NCBI RefSeq assembly: GCF_001522545.3
Contig: NC_031768.1
Span: 82,741,769-82,805,768, forward strand
Reading direction: 5' to 3'
Origin: Parus major
Lineage: Eukaryota > Chordata > Aves > Passeriformes > Paridae
Length of the DNA: 64,000 nt
In this document: one piece after another, positions 1 to 10,755 of the stretch
How positions within the stretch are numbered: the first letter of the stretch is position 1
How the letters are laid out: every line of letters starts with the position of its first letter
Translations under genes and position numbers: made by a program
The notes under the pieces: model-generated
What the model saw: the letters and a program-made list of their open reading frames with translations, nothing else
The model's database searches: none
What the model was told of the DNA's origin: nothing

Positions 1-2
1 AC

Positions 3-227
3 AACCCATTTAGTCTTTCATCGAACATTCCATTGGAAGAAATACTGAGTGCCAAGGAACAGCAGGTTGTGTGACTACAGGAGAACCTCAACCAAGTCCA
101 ACTATGCCTCACTACAGAGCAACTCAAGATCTGGGATGAAAAAAACCCCAGCAGCTATGAAAGGGAGAGAATGGATGCGTCTCCTGGGACTATGACTCCA
201 CAGTGGCATCAGCTTCATGACCTGTAA
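3..227 (+). pseudogene. Protein-like reading frame with one internal stop; pseudogene or decayed last exon
   Basis: One frame is open from the window's left edge to a TAA at 225-227, broken only by a TGA at 72-74. The translation looks like real protein rather than chance: the part before the stop includes IPLEEILSAKEQQ, rich in charged and heptad-like residues, and the part after includes TEQLKIWDEKNPSSYERE and TPQWHQLHDL. This would suit the C-terminal end of a coiled-coil protein. An AG (CTACAG, 75-80) lies just after the TGA, but no pyrimidine tract precedes it, so a splice acceptor there is unconvincing. An AATAAA followed by an A-rich run at about 479-497 could be a processed-pseudogene tail. 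I do not recognise the family, and the rest lies outside the window. Confidence 0.35.
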
Positions 228-1830
228 TGTATAATGTATTTATTTTTAATTACTTGTAGCTGAAGCTGGTCCAAAGAGTATGGTATGAGTTTAACATTTC
301 TATAATGTGTCAAGAATTAATGTTAAATACGTAAACAGCTCATGCTTCTAGAGTATACATTAATCTTTTTCCTGAAGTTAATATTTTCCTTAGGCAGGTC
401 ACAGATAAATTTCAACATGCATGGAATTACCTTTTTTTCTTTTTTAAAGTTTCTTGGATAATTACAGTAATGAGGCAACAATAAAAAAAGAAAAAAGAAT
501 ATGAACACATACAGTATTTATATTATAAATCTAAAATATTTTGAAATTTTAGGCAACAAAATTCTTTTAGCCTTCTTTCTGTAGTGCCATATGTTTCAGT
601 TTTACAAAGTAGAGTGGAAAGCACTTAAGTGTATCCTTTATTGTAGCCTGGCTGGATATATGATACGTTAACTACTATCAGATCGAGTATAAAGCAAACA
701 AAACAATGATGAGACTGACATACAACTGCTGTCTTCACATTTCCTGACACAAGGCTAATTCACAGATAGTTCAGTTGAGGTCACAAAGGTTTTGCTGCTT
801 TAATGGTCCAAGTTATTAAGTCAGGAAGAAAAACACAGAATGCAAGGGCAAGCTCCAATCTCAGAGATTCATAAATGGAAGATGTATACTTCATATTTTA
901 GTTCAGCCTAGCAGCTGAGCTAAATTATTCTTACAGATTTGTTAATAGTGCAATGATGGTGTGCAACTGAACTAAAAATAGCACTAGAACCAATATTTCA
1001 ATCAGACCACTAGATTCATTGAAGAATATTAAGTTTTTATTAATTCAGAGCCTTTACAAAGTAATGTCAGTTTTCTGAGCATCAACCCTTTGACCATCTG
1101 CTCTTTTCCATGAGAAGTACAGAGTACAGTAAGTCTGGTACAGAGAATGAAAGCTGTTATCAGTAAGTTGCTATCTCTTTGTGCACATATTTACATCTTT
1201 CAATTCTGCTCATAGAAAAATAGTGTCATGTCAGAATAACAGACTATCAGTTGGGCCCAAGCCAACAGAATTAAATAAAGACATGGATTCTGGTAGCAAT
1301 ATTTTTTACAAACACTGCCCTTTGATCTGTAGCAGATAGAAAATTATAGCCAATACTTTTAGTGAACTTGATTAGCTTAAGTAAATATCCTAAAACAGAG
1401 TCCCCCTGTAACACTGAGCTCCCACAGATTTTTTGAAAAAAATGCAGGTGCTCAGCACGTGTCCAGTTAAGTGTCTTTATTCTTGTCTAGTGCTACGTAG
1501 CTAGAACCTCATTCAGACTCTGAAAGAGAAGATGGTGGTAACTCTGTGAAGAGTAATTTCCAGAAGAGAAGCATGTTAAATCGTCTGCTGGAGTGGCTTA
1601 ATTCTTCTTTTAAGGTTAGTGTAAACTGACACTGCATATTCAGGAGTCAGAATTTCCCAACATGACGTATTCTGTGTTTCATCATTGGAAGAGAACAAAA
1701 AGACCAACCAAAATCTGGTTTAGCATGTTATGATTTTATTATTTCAAAAAGGGAAATTTCTGAAACTTCTGTGTCTGAACTGAAAGTGTTTGCCAAAGGG
1801 TTCAAGACAGACAAGTAAATCAACAGCCTT
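228..1830. other. Unique AT-rich sequence, no gene seen
   Basis: There is no long or protein-like frame and no recognised repeat. The A-rich run near 483-497 may belong to the pseudogene-like frame on its left. Otherwise nothing stands out. Confidence 0.5.
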
Positions 1831-1831
1831 T

Positions 1832-1863
<32 letters not shown>

Positions 1864-1940
1864 TATATATATATGTATGTATGTGTGTGTGTGTATATAT
1901 ATATATGTATGTATGTATGTGTATATATATATATATACAC
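1831..1940. repeat. Compound microsatellite (TA)n-(CA)n-(TATG)n-(TG)n
   Basis: About 110 bases of alternating purine-pyrimidine sequence: TA runs, then CA, then TA, TATG/TG and TA again. The short frame across it, with Tyr-Ile-His-Thr repeats, is purely a product of the microsatellite. The alternating pattern could adopt Z-DNA or cruciform structure. Confidence 0.95.
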
Positions 1941-1992
1941 CAAAGATAAAATATATTTAGCATTGTGGAAAATATCAAACTGTAGCTCTGGG

Positions 1993-2028
1993 AAAGATTT
2001 TTTAATCTTTAAAGATTTTTTAATCTTT
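1993..2028. repeat. Perfect 18-bp tandem duplication that is itself an inverted repeat
   Basis: The 18-base unit AAAGATTTTTTAATCTTT occurs twice with no spacer. Within each unit AAAGATT pairs with AATCTTT around four Ts, so each copy can form a small hairpin. Confidence 0.9.
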
Positions 2029-3099
2029 AGTCAGCACTGACTACTCTGTGCACACCAAATATTGGTGATAGAGTCAAAAGTGCACAGCCTCTGTAGTTTT
2101 ATTAAATCAAGATCAAAGTGCTGTATTGATATATTAGCAACATATAATTAACTGACAATCAGTGGACTATACATTCAGTATCAATATCAGCAATAGAATA
2201 GATTAATCATTTTACCAGACACTTAAAAAGTGTTAATAAGCACGTACAAATTCCAAAACATTATTTTGTAACTAAACTGCATAATTTTTCAACCACACAA
2301 TCACAGCAAGCTACCCCAACAAATGCTCAAGTTGCAAGCACATGTTGGACCTTCAGCTCGCCTACTCTTACTTTCTCACCCCTTCTATAGGTGCTATGGG
2401 CTCTCCATCTCCACATGCACCTGTGCTGCTCCAGCAATCTGCTGAGATACCTGCTAATAAGTCCCCTCAGGTCCCACTTACTGCCCACACTTTATCAACC
2501 CATCAGCAAGGACACAGGTTCTTCATGGCATCTGGTAGGGAGATATTCCAACAGTCCTTGTGTGGAGGTTGAAATACCAATTAAACTTCTGGAAGTGTCA
2601 GTCTTGATTGCTACTCTGTTCATACTCCAGTGTAACTTTCCACAGTCACTCATTTTCAGACTCCTTTTAGATGTCAAGTAGACTCATTTCTTGCTTGGAA
2701 AAACTTTTGGTAATCCAGTTTAATACGATTAGTGGTTGATTTATGAAAACTTCTTTCATTTTAATTTCCTCTCAGTGTTATCAGGTTTGGAGAAAAGACC
2801 TTGTCTGGCGCTTTCAGATATTACATTCATATATGCTGTGTACACTCAGTGTTAACCTATCATCTGCTGTTATCCAAGCATTTTGTCAAGAGAAGACTTT
2901 TCAGCCTGCTCTACAGACAGGAGAAGAAGACATTTTTGAACTGGACACTTTTTGAGTGTGCTTGGATTATTTTCCCAACCTGAAATCAAAGGCAGATTAT
3001 TTGTTGTGTGGAAGAAGTGATCCCCCACCAAAATGTATCCCAGATTATAGGGTCCAAATGGGAATTTGTGTGATTCTACAATCAAGTCCTGCAAGATCA
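2029..3099. other. No gene supported; short overlapping frames only
   Basis: Short frames overlap on both strands around 2340-2680 and 2740-2980, with no recognisable domain, no signal peptide and no codon pattern to favour one. The right part may belong to the LTR-like element that follows. Confidence 0.4.
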
Positions 3100-3330
3100 G
3101 GCAGTGTAGAAACTGTATCTTTGGGCTCTGATTCTCAGTATCATCCATTCTGGGCCTTCCCCGTCTTCCACTTTCTTCTTATACAAAAGATTTTTTTCCT
3201 TGCAAATGCAAATAAAGCCTTCTTGAATTTCAAACCTGCATGTATTCAGAGTCAGAAGTCTTGGTTTTGGGTGGGTCCAAGGAAGTGGACACCATTGCTC
3301 TCAGTGATCTGCTCTCAGTAAATCAGCATT
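3100..3330 (+). mobile_element. Possible LTR fragment (poly-A signal and U5-like end)
   Basis: AAATAAAGCCTTCTTGAATT near 3208-3227 looks like the polyadenylation signal and R/U5 junction of an avian endogenous retrovirus LTR. A GT-rich stretch with TTGGTTTTGGGTGGGTCC follows around 3260-3280, as a downstream element would. I cannot find paired TG...CA ends, target-site duplications or internal genes, so this would be a solo or truncated LTR at best. A decayed cellular 3' UTR is the alternative. Confidence 0.3.
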
Positions 3331-6300
3331 TCAGAGCTTTATGGTTACCTCTGACAGTGCAGCGTGGGACAACTTTTGATTTTTCAGCCCCATTTGACAG
3401 TCATGAAATAGCATCCTCTTCACAGACATATTATTTTTTAGACTAAAGCTTTTCAGACTAATTATCACAACATTTTTACAGCTCTTCAGTAGCAAATGTC
3501 TTCAATTTCTTTCTTAATATTTCATGTCTTCTTATCAGTTTCTTTTAAAATAATTTATAAATTATTAAATGCTGTCTTTTTCTCCTCTCTGTTTTGTTTC
3601 TGCTTTTTTTTTGTCCCAGCATGCCATAACTTCAAAATGAAAGTACATCTGTTCTCTATTCTGGATACTCAGAAAGCTGAGCTTTAAACTTTAAAGGCTA
3701 AACCCTGTTTCATATTACCTGTCTCAAACATAAACATTTTCTTTTAGTTTTCTACCTGGTCATCACCTCAGTAAAAATCCATTCATATTTCATTTCTCTC
3801 ACAAAAACTCCTGTTCCAAAGTCTCTGAGCACATAGAAAAGACTTCAGTATTTTATCAGGTGATTTGAGCTAAAACACTTTTTCCTCATATAACAGATTT
3901 ATGGACTATAAAAGCCAGAAGTACCCATTAAGATGATCTAGTTTTGAATTCCTCAGTGAAAGAGAGTGTAGTACTTCATCCAGTACTCTTTTCATGAAGT
4001 TTAACAACTTGATCAGATTATAGCTCCAAAGAACTATATTTAGGACATGTTCTATTGAACAGCTGTAGATTTTAGCTGTCCCATGAGTAAGTTGGTTTTA
4101 GGATATTATTTAGAGTACCTTGAATATTCTGGGCCCTTTCAGCTCTTTTATGAGGAATTTCACATCCCTAGTTTAGGGAGTTTGAATGACTCTGGAACAG
4201 AGAGTATCTGTTGCAGGAACAGGGCACTTGAATAAAAAATTTGCATTTACCAACTGTTTTGCTAGATTTAGCATTTTGCCTTCTGGAACTTCAAATTGAC
4301 GTCTGAAAATCAGAAGTAACTATTTTTTTCCTTTTATTAGAGGAATATGATGTAACCCCATTAGAAGTTATGCAGCAGGGAAAGAGATGCTCTAAAACCA
4401 TCCATCCTTGCAACCTGGTGCAGAAAATTTATATTCTGTTTAAAGAAATGTTGGCAACATTTATAAACAAATGGGTCTATGTACTTCCAAGAAGCAGGAC
4501 TTGTTTTGAAATTTGAAGTCCATCTTCATCCCTATTAAACATTTCCACAAAATATAATTTGAAGTGAATTTTCTGATTTTTATTTAGAACCATCCCAACT
4601 CTGAGAGTTGTGGTGGTTTTTACTCTAAATGTTGTCATTTGACAGGGGAAGACAGAGTCTCTTTGTCACATATACTGTTATTTATAGCTCAGACTTGGTT
4701 AGGAGAATAGAAGTGAATTGACCACATATTGCCCTTTGACTATTTTTACTCTGTTCTAAATGTAATTGATACATGTATTGTATTTTTAATAAAATTATAT
4801 CTCTGTACCTTTTCTGTTACATTCCATTGATTGATTCTTGTAATTTTATTTTGTATACATACAAGATGAAACAAAGATGAAAATAATGTTATTATTATTC
4901 CTTTGGTAGGATGTTTATCTCTGGTACAAATATTGCTCTACTAAAGACAAGAGTCTCTTAAGGCATTCTGAGATTTTATGACATGTGTAAGATGCTGATG
5001 CATAGAGGTCTTCCCTTCTGATAAACATATGTAGAGAACTATTGGATAAGCTGCTAGAACCTTCTCTAACAAAGCTCCAAGCAGAGAGCACAGAGAAAAA
5101 GGAAGGTGCTACATTCCCAAAGTCATGAGTAGAATTCAACCAGCATACAGATTTTATTCACCAGAAGGTTAGCTATTTCATAGAGGTATGTATAGCCAGA
5201 TATGTTTCCCTTAGGACATAAGTCTGGTAATGTAATTGAAATGATTTTTCATAGCTGGGCTTGCTGATTTGTCTTGAAGTCACAAATGGATCTGATCCTT
5301 GGTGTCCATTCCAGACACCATCAAAACAACATGGAAATTCTCTTTATGTAAATATTTCACGTGAACTGAAAGTTTCTGAAGCATTTTACATTTTGCTTTT
5401 TCTGTTTTCTTATCTTTTTGAAGCTAGGGATCATACTTACCCTTTTCCAGTTTTCCAGCAGTTATCCCATATTTTCTAAATTCTCAGAAGTGCTGAGATT
5501 TTATCAGCTAAGATTGTTAAATATAGCAGGAGTAATTCTGAAACCACCCAACATAAGCATACCAAAAACTGACCCTTTCATATTCTCCTTCTTTTCCAAA
5601 TGTCCACCCATTTTACACACTTGAAAGGTGGGATAAGCTGTGCTCCTTTTCTTCTCTCATGTATGGGATACACAGCCTTTATTTAAGACCAGATGTTCTG
5701 ACTAAAATTAGTTACAATTATATGTACATTTCTGTCACTGTTTAAAGAAGTTGCACTCAAAGGCGTGTCTCCAAAAAACAGAGTTAAATTATATTTGAAT
5801 GTGTAAATCAGGAAATCATATAGCAGATGGTCAAAAAAAGGTAGTGAACAACAGGTAGTGGCTGATGAATGACAGACATTTCCACACACTTTCTATGTAA
5901 GTATAGCTCTGCTTTGGGCTTAAGTTTTCTTTTATCACACCTCAGAAGTAACATAAAATGTATTGAAAAGTAAGCAAAATTTTTAGCAATACAAAGAGAG
6001 ATGAATTATTTTAATGCCTTACATATTTTCTTTCTGGAAATTAGTGTGATTTGGCAGGTGTAACTTCTCTTGGCTCAAAGCTCATCATGTTAATGAAGCT
6101 AAGACCTGGATAAACTGTTCTAATACTGCCTCTTTTATCCTTCTGCTAGGATTAAAATGCTGTTTCTTCAGCTAATCTCTGTGTATGGTATTGCCATCAA
6201 TATGGGGTAATTGGAAAGCATCTGGCTGGAGAAATTCCCAGGAAGCCAAGAAGACGATGAACACTGTAGTAAGGAAGTGCATAATTAGACTAAAAAAAAA

Positions 6301-6385
6301 AATCTCTATTAATATCTGTATATTTATAATATAACAGTAACAAGAACTTCCCTTTCCTGCATCCCATTATAGATGTGGTTTTGAG
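3331..6385. other. Unique AT-rich sequence, no gene seen
   Basis: About 3 kb without a recognisable coding region or repeat. Frames of about 70 codons are at chance level for this composition. Confidence 0.5.
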
Positions 6386-6728
6386 AAACAAGTAATGGAA
6401 GGAGTTAGTGGCTGGAGTAAAAACGGATGAGACAAAAGCCCAGGAGATGGCTTCAAAGTGAGAGTAGGATTAGATATAATATGGGGGAGAAATTCTTTAC
6501 TGTGAGGGTGGTGGGGCACTAAAACTTGTCCAGAGAAATCATGGTTGCTCCATCCCTGGACTTTCTCAAGGCTGGTCTGGATGGGGCTTTGAACAACCTG
6601 TCTAGTGGAAGCTGTCCCCACCCTTAGCAGAGTGCATGGAACTAAATAAGCTTGGAATTGAATAACCTTTAAGCATTGTAACTAAACAACCATTAAGACA
6701 TTTTCCAACCCAAACCATTCTTTGGTTA
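6386..6728 (+). mobile_element. CR1 LINE, 3' end fragment
   Basis: The order of CR1 3'-end landmarks is preserved: AAGTAATGG at the left, GAGAAATTCTTTACTGTGAG near 6486-6505, CATCCCTGGAC, GGCTGGTCTGGATGGGGCTTT, and TTTTCCAACCCAAACCATTC at the end. The tail is degraded. CR1 is the dominant avian non-LTR retrotransposon, and most copies are 5'-truncated like this one. Confidence 0.88.
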
Positions 6729-7489
6729 TGTGAAGGTAGGAGGAGAAACACGTAATTCTGCAAGATGACTTGGGATCCATCCCATCTGGGTTTTTTTCTG
6801 GCAGTTGCAATTTATTAGAGATGTGGATCACAAAGTACAGCAGCTGAGCAGGAACTGAGCTGTTCCTGAGCTGAGCGTACAATTTGTACAGCAAAAATAC
6901 AAGCAGGCTTCTCAGAGCAGCTACTAACTCCTCACATGTTCACCTATTATTGACTGGCCAACATATTTTTGCTTCCTGGAGTCACAGTCTGGAGTTTGGG
7001 CTGAACCCTTTCCCCTTGCCTTGCTCAGGAAATCCTCAGTATGATCAAACTGGAGTGACAGGAGTTTATATGGACTGATTCACATTCCTCTTCCCAGAGA
7101 GGGAGCAAGTCCAGACCATCGGCACAAGACAGTGTTGAATACAAGGCACAACTGCTCGGTAATCAGAAGTATATGGACCACTATGTGGTCACCCTCAGAG
7201 CTGAATTAGGATTGAGAGCTTCTGACTATATTCCAGGGCTGAAATAGGTGAGTGAGAGTCAGCCAGGATGATCTCATGTAGTAGAGATCAATAAAAAGAA
7301 AGAAGCCAAACAATGGAGTAACTGTGAAAAGTGTATGCAGAGATTTTAGTCCATAATGCTGCTGGTGGTGATTAGAACCAGGAGTCCAGTAACAGGTGGA
7401 CTTTATTCCATACTTTAACATGATAGTGATTGACAGCAGGAAAAATCTGTGAATGTGACCCATCTGAATGTGAAAGCTTGTACCCCATC
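6729..7489. other. No gene supported
   Basis: Mixed-composition unique sequence. Short frames occur on both strands with no recognisable content. Confidence 0.45.
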
Positions 7490-7800
7490 ATGCAACTCTG
7501 TCAGGCAGAGGGAATAATGACAAAACCATGGCTGAAATGCAAAGAGTGAATTTATTCCATTACCTTGCTAACCAGAGGATCCCAAAGCAACACCTGGGCA
7601 GGGACACAGCAGTGGGAACACAGGAGTTGTCAGGCTCAGCCCATCCTGAGGATTGGCAGGGCTGTTCTTTGCACCCATTTATTGAGGACCCACACATGTG
7701 TAGGAAACCACCATGCTGTGATCTCAGTGCTTTGTATGATCTCTGAGCTCTGATCTTCTCTCTCCCAAAACAGGGAGCTCAGGCATGTCCCTGAGAGTGC
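7490..7800 (-). mobile_element. Possible LTR fragment, minus strand
   Basis: Read on the minus strand, an AATAAA near 7548-7560 is followed by TTCACTCTTTGCATTTCAGC and then a T/G-rich stretch, which resembles the poly-A/U5 part of a retroviral LTR. It is preceded by GC-richer sequence than the surroundings. Ends, target-site duplications and internal genes were not found. This could equally be unique sequence. Confidence 0.25.
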
Positions 7801-9949
7801 CTCCAAGTCCCACAAAACACCTACCTTATCTCTAAACAGAAATCCTACTTCTCAAATCAGACAGAGGATAGACAGCAATAGGCATAATACATGGGATTTC
7901 CCATATTGTTATTTTCCAGACATCCATCTGCAAGGGCACTTGAGCAAATCTACCATCCTCCTTGCCCTTTTCTGCTCTCAACCCTTTCCTGCCAAAACTC
8001 ACATCATATTTTAACAAGGCACTCTGCAAGGGCTATAGTTGTAGAGAACATCAAAGCTTCTCTTTTGCAGCCAAATTCCACTAACTTTAAAGAAAATTGC
8101 ATTAATTTGCACAAGCTAAATAGTGCTTCCAGACATTACAAAGCAACCCCTGCTTCTTCTTTTTCTTCAAATTCTATAGTGTCTCTGTAGCCAGTAGGTG
8201 ACAGCATAGTGTCACCAGAAAAATGGAAATTTTTAAAACTAACAAGCTGAAAACACAGCAGCTATTTAGATAGTGTTTTGAAGTTTGTTGTTTCTTTTTT
8301 TTTTTTTTTTGGTATGTCTTTTTTTTGTTATGGTTTTGTTTGGTTTGAAGTTTAATTATGTAGTCAGACCCCACTATCATTGCTTTGTCATGGTTTTTCT
8401 CTTTGTTAAGCAATTATTTTTATTTCATTTATGAATAATTTAACTTATTTATTTTTTAATTCTTAAGAATAGTTAACCCATGGGCTTTTGTTGGTAAAAT
8501 GTCTCAAGCAGTATTTTCCTGCCAAGAAAGAAAGAAAGAACTGATGGTATTTTTCCATAAAAAGAAACCATATTACTCTGGAATATATATCAATAAATGT
8601 GTAATATCTACTACAAAGGATCCTATACTGTATAAAATTCTTGCTTAATGTGTTAGGACATAACTTCAAATATTCTCACTAATGAGGACAAAAAGTCAGC
8701 TTTTGGAAAGTTTTTTGGCAGCTTATTTGTTTCCCAAAGCAGATGTTTGTCTTCATTTTGTTTAGGAGATTACTGAGACAGAATAAAAGGCTGTTTAATA
8801 AAATCCATTAAGAAAGATTTACACTACATAAGATGAAAAAAAAAAAAGAAGCATCAGGCAAAATGCTAAACTCTCTGAACAGTAACCGGCATTCTGCAAA
8901 AAAAAGACAAATTTCATTCCCTGGTGCAAATTCCCCCTTTGCTTCAATTTGTTTTTGTTTTTTTTTCCTTTATGCTGGTGTAATAATCCCTATGAATACC
9001 TATTTAACATCTTCTATGGTATGTGATTTGCTCTGACAAGTAAATTGTTTCAGTCTTGGTGAAGACAATACCTAGGGACCTGGAAATTCTGAGGCTGCCT
9101 GACTATGTTATGAACCAAGCAACCTTAAGCAGTATCATGGTTAATTAAATTGCATTGAAAGGCATTTCACACTTGAATTATGTATGCAATGGCATAGCAA
9201 TACGTAATAAAATTTCTCCAATGAAGGACTTAATTGTATGGCTTTTGGTTTGCTTGTTTCTGGTGGGTGTTTTTTGGGGGGGTTTTGATGTTCTGGTGAT
9301 TTTTTGATGTCTTTGCTATAGTGTGTATGAGGGAGAAGGAGAATCATTAGGCACTTTCAATGGACATATATTCACTAACTTTTTGACTGGGGCATCCCTG
9401 CTCTGTGCCAAGTAGCTCTGATGACTGCAATGAAGAATTGTCCAGGCATACAGATACCATCACTCTGCTCCTTTGAGTAGCTGAGGAACAAACTGATTTC
9501 CTGACAAAATGCTTTTGTGTGTATGTTGTATTACACCACCTGCTACCTTCACTGTACATTTAGTCACACTAGAGTTCCTCTGTAAAATAAATTGTGATGG
9601 AAGGGAATCTCTCTGAGAAAATGAAAGAAAAAAAAACAAAACAAAAAAACACAGGTCCCCGCATCTCTCTGCTGTGGTGGGATTTTTTTAGAGAAAGTAC
9701 CTCCATGCAAAAGCAATGTATGTTTTAATGTGTGGGTGAAAACTTGACTGTTTTGTTGTAATGAAGACCTTGAAAGTCATCCTCTGTGGATACCCAAAGG
9801 CCCATGACTTAAATCCCCATACCCCAGTCTTGGAAAGGAGGCAACAAGTAACACCTCTCGACATTGGGGTGAAAGAAGGCCTCTCTCCCCCACAGATCTT
9901 CACAGTTGTATGTCATTGCATTGTTAAGTTTGTTCCACCATGGGTTGGC
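7801..9949. other. AT-rich sequence with homopolymer runs, no gene seen
   Basis: Contains poly-T/poly-A runs (8294-8312, 8838-8850, 8950-8966), a (GAAA)n stretch near 8526-8540 and an A/C-rich run near 9625-9652. No protein-like frame is present. From about 9650 the composition turns GC-richer towards the proline-rich block. Confidence 0.5.
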
Positions 9950-10755
9950 CAAGTTAACATCACCATGGTCAGCCCCCATTCACCATATTTGTAAACCTCC
10001 TAGAATGTTCTCTCTCCCCTCATTCCCCACTGGCCCTAGTTTGGTGCAATCCTCTGACTCTGTTTTCCTATTGATTGTTCCTGTCCCTAACCCCGCCTTT
10101 GCACCACAGTTCCCTGCTCCCATTGGACCCTGAGCCTTTCATCCACCCCCTCTTAACCCTGGACCCTCCAGCCAGTTTTGTCTTTGGGCCTTCTTCAGCC
10201 ACTAAACCGTTCTTGGACCACTGTACAAAGACCTGGCCCTCACCTCTGTCATCAGACAAGGATTTTGTTGTGCACTCAGGGCTGAAGAAGTGCTGGCCTC
10301 ATTGTTGCTAGATGCAACAATCTTCCTTACCTCTTGGCAAGTTTTTTTGGGTACTGAGTAACTGCAGTGAGGAAAATGTAGAATGGATATAATTTTTCTG
10401 TTGCATCTGTGTGCATCAAAATGTATTTCAAATTGAAAAACGGGTTCCAGATCACCAGAGTGATCTTTTTCTGGACTCTCCCCTTTCATACTGGGCTGTG
10501 TTTAGTGTGTAGATCAGAAAGGAATGAGTGAGTGACTTCCATGGAACTGGATTCATGCAAAGTCTCAGAGGTAAGAGACGGTGGTGTTTGCTTCCTCCCA
10601 GTCTTCAGGAACCATATCCATTTATCATGACCTTTCAGAGATGGTCAAAAGTAGATATGCAATGGCACTGGCCAACTCCCTCAGCACCTGTATATGCATC
10701 CTACCCGGTTCCACAGGCTTATGCTAGTCCTAGTGATCTAAATCTACCCTAGCCT
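9950..10755 (+). pseudogene. C-rich block with proline-rich frame pieces; possible retroelement gag remnant
   Basis: This 0.8-kb block is much richer in C and CT than its surroundings. Several + strand frames in succession encode short proline-rich stretches, such as the segment ending in FPAPIGP near 10105-10130 and the segment PTPSAPVYASYP near 10674-10709. PSAP is a late-domain motif of retroviral Gag proteins, but it also occurs by chance in any proline-rich text. Stops and frame shifts separate the pieces. No zinc knuckle, protease or polymerase follows. A decayed gag is one reading and a low-complexity C-rich region is another. Confidence 0.2.
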
